A stretch of DNA of 64,000 bases from Aliivibrio finisterrensis_A. GTDB lineage: Bacteria > Pseudomonadota > Gammaproteobacteria > Enterobacterales > Vibrionaceae. Below the pieces are notes generated by a model. The model did not search any database and was not told the DNA's origin. It was given only the letters and a program-made list of their open reading frames with translations. The translations under genes and the position numbers were made by a program. This document shows, one piece after another, positions 44,516-53,188 of this stretch. Positions within the stretch are counted from its first letter, which is position 1. Each line of letters opens with the position of its first letter. The DNA lies in the NCBI RefSeq assembly GCF_004167675.1, contig NZ_SEZQ01000011.1, one strand, 5' to 3'.

Positions 44516-45313
44516 CTATTTCTTATACGGCGACACTATCGTATTCCCGGTCACCGCATGGTGGGACACCATCACCAAGTCTTGATACAGAGAGCGAATA
44601 TTCTCTTCGCTCAATACCTCATTAGGCTTACCTTCTGCCATCACTTCACCTTGGTTAATCAAGATTAAACGATCACAAAATTCAGCGGCTGTGTTCAAGT
44701 TATGAATAGCGACTAGTGCTGATTTTCCGTTTTGGCATTCTTTGTAAAGCACGTTCATTAGCTGAGATTCGTGACCAATATCCAAACTGGCGGTTGGCTC
44801 ATCCAATAACATTAACGGCGTGCCTTGAACTAACGACCGAGCAAAATGAACCAGCTGTTTTTCACCACCAGATAAATCAGTCACGGTTCGAGCACTTAAA
44901 TGCCCGATACCCACTCTCTCTAACGCGGCTTTACTTTGTTCTTTGATGATGACAGGTGAAATGACTTCTTGTTGCTGACGAGCATGAAACCCCAATCCAA
45001 TAGTCTCCATGACACTGAATGGAAACGCTGCTTCACTGTATTGCGGTAAGTAACTCATGCTTAATGCGCGATCAATATGAGATAGATCGGATAATGATTG
45101 ACCCTTAATTGAAATCTCACCTTGTGAGTGCGTTTGAAAACCACTGATGCATTTCATTAAAGTACTTTTACCTGCCCCATTAGGGCCAATAATACCCACT
45201 AATTCACCAGTATTTATAGAAAAAGAAATGTCTTTTAATAGCGCCTTCGAACCCACTTGATAGCTTAGGTTTGATACCTCTAGTAGCGTCCCTGTTGAAT
45301 TGTTCTTGCTCAT
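44516..45313 (-). CDS. btuD: Vitamin B12 ABC transporter ATPase BtuD
   Basis: A 265-residue ABC ATPase from the ATG at 45313, which overlaps the permease stop by 4 bp (ATGA); the longer open frame from 45364 would overlap the permease by 55 bp. Walker A is GPNGAGKST, the signature motif LSGGEKQLVHFA and Walker B PLMLLDEPTASLD. The protein belongs to the FecCD/BtuCD importer class. The cobalamin riboswitch upstream of the operon identifies the substrate as vitamin B12 rather than heme or a siderophore. Confidence 0.85.
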   Translation of the reverse strand: MSKNNSTGTLLEVSNLSYQVGSKALLKDISFSINTGELVGIIGPNGAGKSTLMKCISGFQTHSQGEISIKGQSLSDLSHIDRALSMSYLPQYSEAAFPFSVMETIGLGFHARQQQEVISPVIIKEQSKAALERVGIGHLSARTVTDLSGGEKQLVHFARSLVQGTPLMLLDEPTASLDIGHESQLMNVLYKECQNGKSALVAIHNLNTAAEFCDRLILINQGEVMAEGKPNEVLSEENIRSLYQDLVMVSHHAVTGNTIVSPYKK

Positions 45314-46350
45314 GCCAAACGCCCTTTCTTCTGGAATCGAATTATCAAACCAATAAAGTAACAACCACCAATAAACGAGGTAATTATCCCTGCTTTCAAT
45401 TCATTTGGCGCAATAATCCAACGTCCTAACAAATCACACACAAGTAGAAAAATAACACCAAAAATAGCGGAGAACGGCAACAGCTTCTCATGAGAAGGGC
45501 CAACAATCAGGCGAACTAAATGCGGTACCATTAAACCAATAAAGCCAATTGGCCCTGCGATGGCTATCGACATCGCGGTTAATAAGGTGGCGAACATGAG
45601 TAATTTGAATCGAGTCTGCTTTACATTAAGCCCCATGCCATGTGCGCTTTCTTCACCAAGTGCCAATAAGTTCAAGGCTCTGCTCTCTTTTAGCAATAAG
45701 AACGAGACAATGATAATGACAGGCGTTGGCCATAATAAGTGTTGCCACATTCGTCCATCCAAGCCACCCATTGCCCAAAAGACAAACTGGCTGACTTCAT
45801 ATTGCTGAGCCATTAATAGTAGACCCATGCGAGCGCCACCCAATAAGCTCGATAACGCTAACCCCGTTAGGATTAAGAATAAAATTTGTGAAGAAGAGTG
45901 ACGTGAAGCCAATATATAAATAAAAGCCGATGCAGCAAGAGCCCCCACAGTTGTAAATATAGGTAACCACATAGGATCCATAAACGAAAAGCCAGTGACA
46001 ATCGCTATTACTGCACCAAAGCTACTGCCCGAACTCACGCCGAGTACATCAGGGCTCGCTAATGGGTTTTTAAACAACCCCTGAGTACAAGCCCCTGCCA
46101 ACGCCAACGCCCCACCTGCCAAGATCGCCGCGCACGCTCTAGGTAAACGAATGTGCAACACAATAGCAGAAGCTAGTGGGTGTTCTTTAGTCGCTAATTC
46201 ACTGCCACCAAGCACATAACTTTTAAACATAGCAAGTATGTCTACAATAGGGATATGAACAGCCCCAAGGCTAAGGTACGCTAGAAATAATCCAACAAAT
46301 AAACTGACTGAGGTAATAATTTGAAATGATGTTAAACGATAAAAAGGCAT
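45310..46350 (-). CDS. btuC: Vitamin B12 ABC transporter permease BtuC
   Basis: A 346-residue permease with about ten hydrophobic segments of the FecCD family: IRLPRACAAILAGGALALAGACTQGLFKNPLASPDVLGVSSGSSFGA near residue 65 and GPIGFIGLMVPHLVRLIVGPSHEKLLPFSAIFG near 265 (the latter holds the ATPase-contact loop). It starts on the last base of the btuF stop (TAATG) and ends within the btuD start, so the three genes are tightly coupled. The substrate assignment rests on the riboswitch upstream. Confidence 0.85.
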   Translation of the reverse strand: MPFYRLTSFQIITSVSLFVGLFLAYLSLGAVHIPIVDILAMFKSYVLGGSELATKEHPLASAIVLHIRLPRACAAILAGGALALAGACTQGLFKNPLASPDVLGVSSGSSFGAVIAIVTGFSFMDPMWLPIFTTVGALAASAFIYILASRHSSSQILFLILTGLALSSLLGGARMGLLLMAQQYEVSQFVFWAMGGLDGRMWQHLLWPTPVIIIVSFLLLKESRALNLLALGEESAHGMGLNVKQTRFKLLMFATLLTAMSIAIAGPIGFIGLMVPHLVRLIVGPSHEKLLPFSAIFGVIFLLVCDLLGRWIIAPNELKAGIITSFIGGCYFIGLIIRFQKKGRLA

Positions 46351-47267
46351 TAGAGTTTCTTATACGCAGAATGATTAACAAAAAGCACAGCATCAACAAT
46401 ATACTGACTATAAACGCTTCTTAATACATGAGGCATTTGATACACACGCCCTTCTTTAATTGCAGTGACCGATTGCAAAGAAGGATCTGACAGCACCTCT
46501 TGCTTAAAAGTTTCAGCCCCACTTTCATCACCGTAAACCCAAGCAGGAATAAACAACACATCAGGGTTAAGCACAATGACCATTTCTTTTGATACTGGTA
46601 CTTGGCCGTACTTATCACTGACTAACCCTTCAATCGCATTATCCAAACCCGCTTGTTCTAATACTTCATCCCATGTTGAGTCTTGTCCACTAGAGGTTCC
46701 CCAAGGGTTGTAATCTAACGCTATTAATCTTTGTTTTGGCTTAATCAAATTTTGAGTTAATCGCGCTTTCATTTTAGCAACGACTTCTTTAGCCGCTTCG
46801 CTTTTGTTAACTATCTCGCCAACACGTAAGATCTCAGCTTCAATCTCTGCAACTGTTTTAGGTGTTTGAATTCGATAAACAGAAATACCTGCACTTTCAA
46901 TAATCGCTAATTTTGATGCGTCACTCCAATTCGCAGCAAACACAATATCAGGACGATTCGCGATAATCATTTCAACATTCAGTGCTAACAACGGGACTGA
47001 TTTTGGAAGAATGTCTTTTACCGCAGAATAATTAGGATTATTGGCTAAATCAGTCAAACTGGATAGTGAACTGTCATCCACTAACTCGAGTAACACTGCA
47101 TCTGTAAATAATGTTTTTGAGGATATTTTTTTAGGCTCTTGTTCAATAACGACAGAATTCCCTAAACCATCAACCACACTTAACGGATAGATAGTCTCAG
47201 CCATTGAGGAAAAAGAAAACAAACAAGAAGAGGCAATAATAAATGATTTTAACGCAAGCCAACGCAT
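46350..47267 (-). CDS. btuF: Periplasmic vitamin B12-binding protein BtuF-like
   Basis: A 305-residue protein with a signal peptide (LKSFIIASSCLFSFSSMAE, cleavage near residue 23) and the class III periplasmic binding fold. Visible stretches are PLSVVDGLGNSVVIEQEPKKI, NRPDIVFAANWSDASKLAIIESAGISVYR and EEVLEQAG-type motif DEVLEQAGLDNA. It is the first gene of the btuFCD operon and lies directly behind a cobalamin riboswitch. Sequence alone would not separate it from heme- or siderophore-binding homologues. Confidence 0.82.
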   Translation of the reverse strand: MRWLALKSFIIASSCLFSFSSMAETIYPLSVVDGLGNSVVIEQEPKKISSKTLFTDAVLLELVDDSSLSSLTDLANNPNYSAVKDILPKSVPLLALNVEMIIANRPDIVFAANWSDASKLAIIESAGISVYRIQTPKTVAEIEAEILRVGEIVNKSEAAKEVVAKMKARLTQNLIKPKQRLIALDYNPWGTSSGQDSTWDEVLEQAGLDNAIEGLVSDKYGQVPVSKEMVIVLNPDVLFIPAWVYGDESGAETFKQEVLSDPSLQSVTAIKEGRVYQMPHVLRSVYSQYIVDAVLFVNHSAYKKL

Positions 47268-47324
47268 GGCAACTCCTGTAAATCGCGTACATTATAGCTC
47301 TGGACAATAGAGCATAAAATTAAT

Positions 47325-47425
47325 CACTTCGTATCTGACTCAAATCCCATTGAGACTTTCACAGTGGCGCGTCCGTTACGGATTCTCACCGTATTCCGAA
47401 GTGGTCGACATTGTACGTCGCTACG
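47325..47425 (-). ncRNA. Cobalamin (B12) riboswitch controlling btuFCD
   Basis: On the minus strand the conserved core GAATACGGTGAGAATCCG (47397-47380) is followed by the B12-box part GCGCCACTGTGA (47370-47359) and the 3' element GAGTCAGATAC (47341-47331). These match the cobalamin aptamer consensus GGTGnnAATCC...GCCACTGT...AGTCAG. It ends about 60 bp before the btuF start and should repress the operon when adenosylcobalamin is plentiful. The 5' boundary is approximate. Confidence 0.9.
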
Positions 47426-47524
47426 ATAATATATTCTATCTATTAAACTCAGATTATCTCGCTATATTTTCTTAGCTCATGGTAAAGTGTATTTCTTCAT
47501 AACCCACTAATAAGTAATGTAACT

Positions 47525-48061
47525 ATGACACTTAAAGCATCTGGTAATGTCGGTGAACTCTCTTACCCATTCATTTTTGAAGACAGTCCGCTGTGTGATT
47601 TTGAAATTTTAACTGACGAGTTATGTACCTATACAGGACTTGCTCTCTCGCAAATATCAAATCAAGAGGTTCGTGAGTCTTTAGAGCGCTTACAACCAAA
47701 AATTTTCAATTTAAATGGTTCTATTAGAGGGAAGTGCGGTATTTTTGAAAAAGATATTCAAGAACTACTGTCTGAAATGGAGGATTTCAAATCGCAAGTT
47801 CACGACAATGCAAAGCGCTTTGTTCTTCCTCGCGGCACTGGCCCTGTTATTCAACTTCATCAATGCCGTAGTTTAAGTAAAAAAGTAGTGCGCGCTTTAG
47901 TTCAAGTGGATAAATTAACCACAAAGAACATTCCAGAAACACTGCCTAGATTTGCCAATGTATTAGCAAATTATTACTTTGTATTAACCCGTGTGTTAAA
48001 TCAAGAAGCAGGGATTGAAGAGCCTGAATACATCAGTATTAATTATCCAATTCCAGAGTAA
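47525..48061 (+). CDS. PduO-like cob(I)alamin adenosyltransferase homologue
   Basis: A 178-residue protein resembling the PduO-type ATP:cob(I)alamin adenosyltransferase four-helix bundle: FEILTDELCTYTGLALSQ aligns with the DELNS..G.A helix, FVLPRGTGPVIQLHQCRSLSKKVVRAL with the LPGG....LH.AR...RR.ER segment, and PRFANVLANYYFVLTRVLNQEAG with the NRLSD.LF.LAR..N segment. The N-terminal nucleotide loop (T.tGDdGtT) is not recognisable and several arginines differ, so activity is uncertain. It diverges from the B12 riboswitch and btuFCD, which supports a cobalamin function. Confidence 0.7.
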   Translation: MTLKASGNVGELSYPFIFEDSPLCDFEILTDELCTYTGLALSQISNQEVRESLERLQPKIFNLNGSIRGKCGIFEKDIQELLSEMEDFKSQVHDNAKRFVLPRGTGPVIQLHQCRSLSKKVVRALVQVDKLTTKNIPETLPRFANVLANYYFVLTRVLNQEAGIEEPEYISINYPIPE

Positions 48062-48394
48062 CTATTATCAGGGTTACTCATCAGACGTAACCCATGTATG
48101 ATAAAAACAATTAGTTACTTTTCACATTCTCACTCAATCTTATATATTGCAACTTAATTGCAGATAATAATTACCCACTCTCATTTTATACTATAGAGTC
48201 CGCTTTTTATTTTATAAGTACCTAAAACGAAGTTATCGGGAATTTGAGTTATATTACTTCACATTATATCAACAAATTAAGCATTGATGACTTTCCCGTT
48301 AGTACTTACTCATTATTTTTAACAACCAAATTTAGCATTCTTCAATAATGTTATATGTTGTTTTTTTCGTTAACCATTTTAAGCGAACTAACAA
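48062..48394. other. Intergenic region between the adenosyltransferase and GGDEF genes
   Basis: A short inverted repeat GGGTTAC (48071-48077) / GTAACCC (48087-48093) sits just after the adenosyltransferase gene and may be a weak terminator without a T-run. The rest is AT-rich; I see no gene and no clear promoter. Confidence 0.4.
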
Positions 48395-49990
48395 ATGGAA
48401 CTAAAACTGCCTAATAAGTCTTTTTTCTGGCCGCGATTGATCATTTTATTCTCATTGTTTTCTACTCTACTATTTTTAATGCTCTACTTTTATAAATCTT
48501 CTGAAAATAAGGTATTAATTAATCAAATAAAATCTGAACAGAAGGCAATGGTTTCTGCACAAAAAAAATACATTTCAGCCACACTTGATAATATTGGAAA
48601 AGATTTATTATTATTATCCGACTTCATTAAAATTCACAATGCATATAATCCAACCTCTGATAATAGTCATCGCGCCATTGGATTTGCAGAGCTAAACACA
48701 TTGGCCATGAGTTTAAGGAAAGGATTTTACGATCAACTTCGTTATCTTGATTTAGAAGGCAACGAAATTATTCGCATTAATTATAACAATGGTATTCCAA
48801 CTATCATTCCTGATGAAAAATTACAAAATAAAGCCAACCGATATTATTTTCAAGATAGTCTGGCGCTTGTCGAAGGCAATATTTACGTTTCTATATTAGA
48901 CCTTAATATGGAGCGTAGTAAAATAGAAGTGCCACATAAACCAATGATACGTTTATCTACCCCCGTTTTTGATAGCAATGGAAAGAAACGTGGCATTGTC
49001 GTACTCAACTACCTTGCAGAGTATTTACTCGATGGATTGAAAATTTTTAGCCTCAATAGCAGTGAGCATCATATGCTAGTCAACAACAATGGCTATTTTT
49101 TATTTTATGACCGTCACCCTGAATTAGAATTTGCTTTTATGTTTCCTGAACATCAAGAGAAAACATTCGCTCATATTTATCCAAGGACGAATAAGTACCT
49201 AAAAGGACATCAATTTGGGCAATTTACACTTGATTCCGGTATTTTAACCTTTGATACGGTACCGTCTTACCCAAGAATGGTCAATTCATTAAAAGATTTT
49301 CAAATTGTTAAGCAAGAAAACAGTTGGCGTTTAATTACGTATTCGCCTCATTCTGCTCAATGGCCATTTCAAGGGTTATCATATAATGATTACTTAATCC
49401 TACTGTGTATTATGTTATTTTCATTGAGTTTGGCTTATACCATTACGCATTTACAAGCTAAAAAACAACAAGATGACAATAAAATTAAAGAACTTGCTCA
49501 CTACGATGATTTAACCAAACTTATTAATCGTTCTTACTTTAATCAATTATTTGAATGGAAAATAAAAACAGCCCAGAAACACAGCTCAAAATTAGCATTG
49601 ATTTATATTGATCTAGATAAATTTAAAGCGCTGAACGACAATTTTGGGCACAATATGGGGGATTTAGCTCTTAAAGCCGTTGCTGATAATTTAAGAAACG
49701 CATTCACTCATAATGCGTATATCACTCGTCTTGGTGGTGATGAATTTGCCGTCCTAATTTATGATTTATTAGGTGTAGAGGATGCCATCACTCAAGTCGA
49801 TAACTACTTACAGCTATCTCAAAAACCGTTAATTCTTAATGGTCAAGAGCACACTTTATATTCTAGTGTCGGTATTGCTTTTTACCCAGAGCATGGTTCT
49901 AACATGAACGATCTAATACATAATGCTGATGTCGCTATGTATAACATAAAACGCTCAGGCAAAGATGGGCGCCGAGTCTTTAGCTTATAA
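48395..49990 (+). CDS. Membrane diguanylate cyclase with periplasmic sensor domain
   Basis: A 531-residue protein: membrane segment near residues 12-30, a long periplasmic region (about 35-320) of Cache type (QLRYLDLEGNEIIRINYNNG and HMLVNNNGYFLF are Cache-like), a second membrane segment near 330-350 and a C-terminal GGDEF domain (LIYIDLDKFKALNDNFGHNMGD, RLGGDEFAVLIYD). The I-site RxxD is missing. It makes cyclic di-GMP in response to an unknown periplasmic ligand. It is monocistronic. Confidence 0.88.
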   Translation: MELKLPNKSFFWPRLIILFSLFSTLLFLMLYFYKSSENKVLINQIKSEQKAMVSAQKKYISATLDNIGKDLLLLSDFIKIHNAYNPTSDNSHRAIGFAELNTLAMSLRKGFYDQLRYLDLEGNEIIRINYNNGIPTIIPDEKLQNKANRYYFQDSLALVEGNIYVSILDLNMERSKIEVPHKPMIRLSTPVFDSNGKKRGIVVLNYLAEYLLDGLKIFSLNSSEHHMLVNNNGYFLFYDRHPELEFAFMFPEHQEKTFAHIYPRTNKYLKGHQFGQFTLDSGILTFDTVPSYPRMVNSLKDFQIVKQENSWRLITYSPHSAQWPFQGLSYNDYLILLCIMLFSLSLAYTITHLQAKKQQDDNKIKELAHYDDLTKLINRSYFNQLFEWKIKTAQKHSSKLALIYIDLDKFKALNDNFGHNMGDLALKAVADNLRNAFTHNAYITRLGGDEFAVLIYDLLGVEDAITQVDNYLQLSQKPLILNGQEHTLYSSVGIAFYPEHGSNMNDLIHNADVAMYNIKRSGKDGRRVFSL

Positions 49991-50041
49991 ATGCGAATTT
50001 ATCACACTCACAGTACCTCTGTGGGTGTGATGATGCAAATA

Positions 50042-50310
50042 CAAACATAAAGAAATAATCACCACATATAACACACTCTCCCCCAAGGTTTCCACTGACA
50101 TAGTAATGAACCAAATATGATGCCGTTGCGGTGGATTTCGGCTTTTTGACTCACCCATCCATAAGCAAGAAAGTGTGTAAAAAAAGCACCAAAACTTAAT
50201 ACATTCAAACCGATAATAATAGTAACAAACGATTGATTACTAGCGATAAGCATACCAATTAAGATAAGTAACAAAGAAATATCATAGAAGTCACGCTTAA
50301 AGGCAACGAA
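50042..50310 (-). pseudogene. Remnant of an MFS transporter gene, C-terminal part, frameshifted
   Basis: On the minus strand a frame encodes LLILIGMLIASNQSFVTIII and SFGAFFTHFLAYGWVSQKAEIHRNG, the style of the late helices of YnfM-like MFS transporters. It then loses its sense; after a frameshift near 50130 the other frame continues TASYLVHYYVSGNLGG, which is the expected continuation. No start region or N-terminal two thirds is present. It is decaying DNA between the GGDEF gene and the dehalogenase operon. Confidence 0.7.
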
Positions 50311-50426
50311 TAAGGTTCAGAAATTAAACAAAACCAGTAACATATACGCTTCTTCTTAACGGAAGAACCATTTTTATATCATCTTCTTGCAAAACACAAT
50401 TAGCTCAAAAAACGACCGTTATTATC

Positions 50427-50440
50427 TTGATCAAAATCAT
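50427..50440 (+). promoter_or_regulatory. Near-consensus FNR box upstream of the reductive dehalogenase operon
   Basis: TTGATCAAAATCAT matches the FNR consensus TTGATnnnnATCAA at nine of ten defined bases. An AT-rich hexamer (ATAAAT, about 50457-50462) lies about 30 bp downstream of the box centre, where a -10 would be in an FNR-activated class II promoter. It is 113 bp before the TPR gene start. This would switch on the operon without oxygen. Confidence 0.6.
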
Positions 50441-50552
50441 AATTATTGATGAAGGGATAAATACTACCTATTTTTGGGTATTTCATACCTTTTGACCACT
50501 TTGTTAATACTGAAAAATCCCTCTGATATTTCAGTATGGACAATAAAATCGC

Positions 50553-51659
50553 ATGATAAGCAGTAAATGGCTTGAGCTTTACCAGTATATAAATAATCAC
50601 ATTGATAACCTTCCAGTAGAAGAGCTCATAAAGGAACAGCTAAACGATAAGCTGATGTTTCTAAGTGCCCAATTTCTCGATAAGAAAAAACAAGATAAAA
50701 ACCAAATTGATTGGCTAGAGCACGAGGCATTCACTCTTGTATTAAGTGATGTATTCCAAAAGACGTCATTTACTTCATCCACTCTCAGTTTTCTATTTGA
50801 AACCTTAATGGCTGCACAGCTATGCCAATTAGCGATGTCGATGATCAATCACCATAAAAAAGTCTTATCTGAAGAAGATTTCAAAACAAAATGTGGCTTG
50901 GTTTATCAACAACTCGGTGACTACGAGCTAGCTAAAGCAATATTTGAAGAAGTACTTACGCTCAATAATACCAACCCAATGACGCATTGCCACCTTGGTT
51001 TTACTCACCTTTATCTCAGTAATATGGAGTTGGCAGTAGACTGTTTTGAACAGAGCATTGAAATAGCCCCAGAGTTTGTTGGTGGGTATCAAAATCTATC
51101 TGGCTTGTATTATCAAGAAGGCAATTTTCTTAAAGCCGCAGCCTATGCCGAACAAGCTCACCCTCTGGATAAAAAACTCATTTCTACCTATATCACCGCT
51201 ATCAGTAGTTATTTAGCCCTAGGTGAAAAAGACAAAGCGGAGCAATGGATAAATGCCGCTTTTGATAATCATGTGGTATCAATGGAATTAGTCCGCCTTG
51301 CTGGGATCTCTGCTCATCAAAATGGACGTTGTGAAGAAGCAATTGAAGCGCTAGATCACTACCTATCGGTCAATCCTTCTTGTTTTGATGTTCTTAATAT
51401 TCGCGCTCATGCTAAAGCCGACATTAAAGACTACGCCAATTTAGAACCTGATCTTAAACAACTACTGGTATTTGAACCTCATGACGAATGGTCATTAGAG
51501 CAGTTGTTCCTTTGTTATTTTCACACCGAACAATGGAGCGAAGCACAAATTATTATGGTTGAGCTCAACAAGCTATCGGCCCATTTCAAAATTACTCATC
51601 GAGCGCTACTCAATACGATTAATAAAAAATTGAGCCTCGATATTCTCGAATTAAGTTAA
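50553..51659 (+). CDS. TPR-repeat protein heading the dehalogenase operon
   Basis: A 368-residue soluble protein made largely of tetratricopeptide-like helix pairs. The clearest run from about residue 110 to 215 (GLVYQQLGDYELAKAIFEEVLTLNNTNPMTHCHLGFTHLYLSNMELAVDCFEQSIEIAPE-type spacing, then GGYQNLSGLYYQEGNFLKAAAYAEQA) with further repeats toward the C-terminus. No signal peptide. It ends 15 bp before rdhA. TPR proteins mediate protein contacts, so it may help maturation or Tat targeting of RdhA, taking the place of the usual RdhT-type trigger-factor-like protein; this is inferred from position only. Confidence 0.75.
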   Translation: MISSKWLELYQYINNHIDNLPVEELIKEQLNDKLMFLSAQFLDKKKQDKNQIDWLEHEAFTLVLSDVFQKTSFTSSTLSFLFETLMAAQLCQLAMSMINHHKKVLSEEDFKTKCGLVYQQLGDYELAKAIFEEVLTLNNTNPMTHCHLGFTHLYLSNMELAVDCFEQSIEIAPEFVGGYQNLSGLYYQEGNFLKAAAYAEQAHPLDKKLISTYITAISSYLALGEKDKAEQWINAAFDNHVVSMELVRLAGISAHQNGRCEEAIEALDHYLSVNPSCFDVLNIRAHAKADIKDYANLEPDLKQLLVFEPHDEWSLEQLFLCYFHTEQWSEAQIIMVELNKLSAHFKITHRALLNTINKKLSLDILELS

Positions 51660-51673
51660 CCATTGGAGCTATT

Positions 51674-53188
51674 GTGAAACAACACAATCACCAAGAAATC
51701 GCGAGCACTTCTCGCCGTGATTTTCTAAAACTAGGCGGTGTTGCTGCCGCTACCGTAACAGTAGGAGCAGCGGCTGGAGCTGGCTTTGTACTAGGACGAG
51801 ATCCTGATGCAAACGTCGGCTATGGCCGTACTGAAGCTGGCAAAGACATGTTCTTTAATCGTGAATCATTTCGTGTCGATGTCGCACCAACCATGGAGGT
51901 AGCGTCAGAGCTAATCCGTCCTGAGTGGGGAGACTTTCTTTTCCATCGAACTCGCGTACTTGGCGCAGAAATGAAAAACGGCTGGATCCCAACCAAAGAT
52001 TGGCGTGATATTCCACACGATGGCGTGCGTGAATACTACTCACGTTACCCTGAACGTTGGGCAGATATGTACCAATCATTTGAAGAAAAAGCAGAACACG
52101 CTCAAAACTTTGAAAAACACCGTGACCGCTTTGCCTTAGGCTGGGCGTATTCTGCCGCTTACATGCGTGGTGTATACAGTGACTTTCCACCAAAGCCACA
52201 AGGGCATCCAGACGAAGTTGATTTCCAATGGGTTAGACGTGAGAAGCAAGAATTTAAATCACCAAAACACGCGGCTGATTTGATCAAAAAAATGGCCTTC
52301 AAATTTGGCATGAGTGTGGTTGGTATTACCAAACTAGACCCAAATTTCGTGTTCAAAAATACCATGCGCGGAATGCCTGATTGGGATGACAGTATTCCTA
52401 AGCATTGGAAAAACGTCATCATTTTTGGCACACCAATGAACTGGGATCCAATGTATGCAGCTATTGGTTATTCGACATCATACGATGGTTATTTCCGAGC
52501 TAAAAACGCATCAGGTTTAATGGCCGCTTACCTTGGCGAATTGGGGTATGCCGCTCGCCCACAATGGCCAGGTTCTGATTATGAAATCGTTGTTCCACCA
52601 CTGGCAATTCAGGCTGGTATGGGTGAAGCCGCTCGTAATGGCATTTTATTAACTCCAGAATTAGGGCCTAATATTCGTCTTGCTGCGGTTATCACTGAAC
52701 TCGATATGGAAGCCGACAAACCGATTGATACCAAGGTAAAACACTTCTGTGAAGAATGTAAAATTTGTGCTGATTCTTGCCCAAGCGGATCAATAAGTAA
52801 AGCCGATAAACCAGACGCTATCGTACGTGGTTATCGTAAATTTGAATTTAACCAAGACAGCTGTTGGACAATGTGGCGTCAAGGCCCAACTGAAAGTGCT
52901 ATGGGCTGTCGTGTGTGTATTGCAGTATGCCCATACACTCGTAAAAATAACTGGATCCACGCATTAGTAAAAGAAGCCGATCCACGAGATCCAACGGGAT
53001 TAACTCGTAAAACCTTGCTCGCAATGCAACATAACTTCTTCTACTACCCAGAAGCAGATGCTTATCATGGTGATTGGAATGGTGGTCGTTTTGCTGGCTA
53101 TCATCAACCGCCAGAATGGATGCGAAGTGAAAACTATCTCAAGGTCGAAAAGACATGGGATTATGACGGCAACTGGGAGGGTTTCTAA
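51674..53188 (+). CDS. rdhA: Reductive dehalogenase catalytic subunit RdhA
   Basis: A putative corrinoid- and iron-sulfur-dependent enzyme that removes a halogen from an organohalide as terminal electron acceptor. The 504-residue precursor has a Tat signal with SRRDFLKLGG (Arg14-Arg15) followed by a hydrophobic Ala/Gly stretch, so the enzyme is exported folded. Two 4Fe-4S motifs lie near the C-terminus: CX2CX2CX3CP at Cys359-Cys369 and Cys397-X14-Cys412-X2-Cys415-X3-CysP. The middle (SYDGYFRAKNASGLMAAYLGELGY, PPLAIQAGMGEAARNGILLTPELGPNIRLAAVITE) is typical of RdhA corrinoid-binding regions. Start is a GTG with a TGGAG ribosome site. The substrate cannot be read; brominated marine phenols are a reasonable guess. 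Epoxyqueuosine reductase QueG shares the fold but lacks the Tat signal and RdhB. Confidence 0.9.
   Translation: MKQHNHQEIASTSRRDFLKLGGVAAATVTVGAAAGAGFVLGRDPDANVGYGRTEAGKDMFFNRESFRVDVAPTMEVASELIRPEWGDFLFHRTRVLGAEMKNGWIPTKDWRDIPHDGVREYYSRYPERWADMYQSFEEKAEHAQNFEKHRDRFALGWAYSAAYMRGVYSDFPPKPQGHPDEVDFQWVRREKQEFKSPKHAADLIKKMAFKFGMSVVGITKLDPNFVFKNTMRGMPDWDDSIPKHWKNVIIFGTPMNWDPMYAAIGYSTSYDGYFRAKNASGLMAAYLGELGYAARPQWPGSDYEIVVPPLAIQAGMGEAARNGILLTPELGPNIRLAAVITELDMEADKPIDTKVKHFCEECKICADSCPSGSISKADKPDAIVRGYRKFEFNQDSCWTMWRQGPTESAMGCRVCIAVCPYTRKNNWIHALVKEADPRDPTGLTRKTLLAMQHNFFYYPEADAYHGDWNGGRFAGYHQPPEWMRSENYLKVEKTWDYDGNWEGF

Noticed and set aside
44516..47267. Heme or siderophore identity for the ABC importer
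   Set aside because: The family does include such importers, but a clear cobalamin riboswitch leads the operon, so vitamin B12 is the better substrate.
50059..50274. A small intact membrane protein gene of 71 residues
   Set aside because: The sequence continues in another frame as MFS transporter helices, so it is a frameshifted remnant.
51674..53188. QueG (epoxyqueuosine reductase) instead of RdhA
   Set aside because: QueG is cytoplasmic; this protein has a Tat signal and is followed directly by an RdhB-type anchor and an RdhC-like protein.
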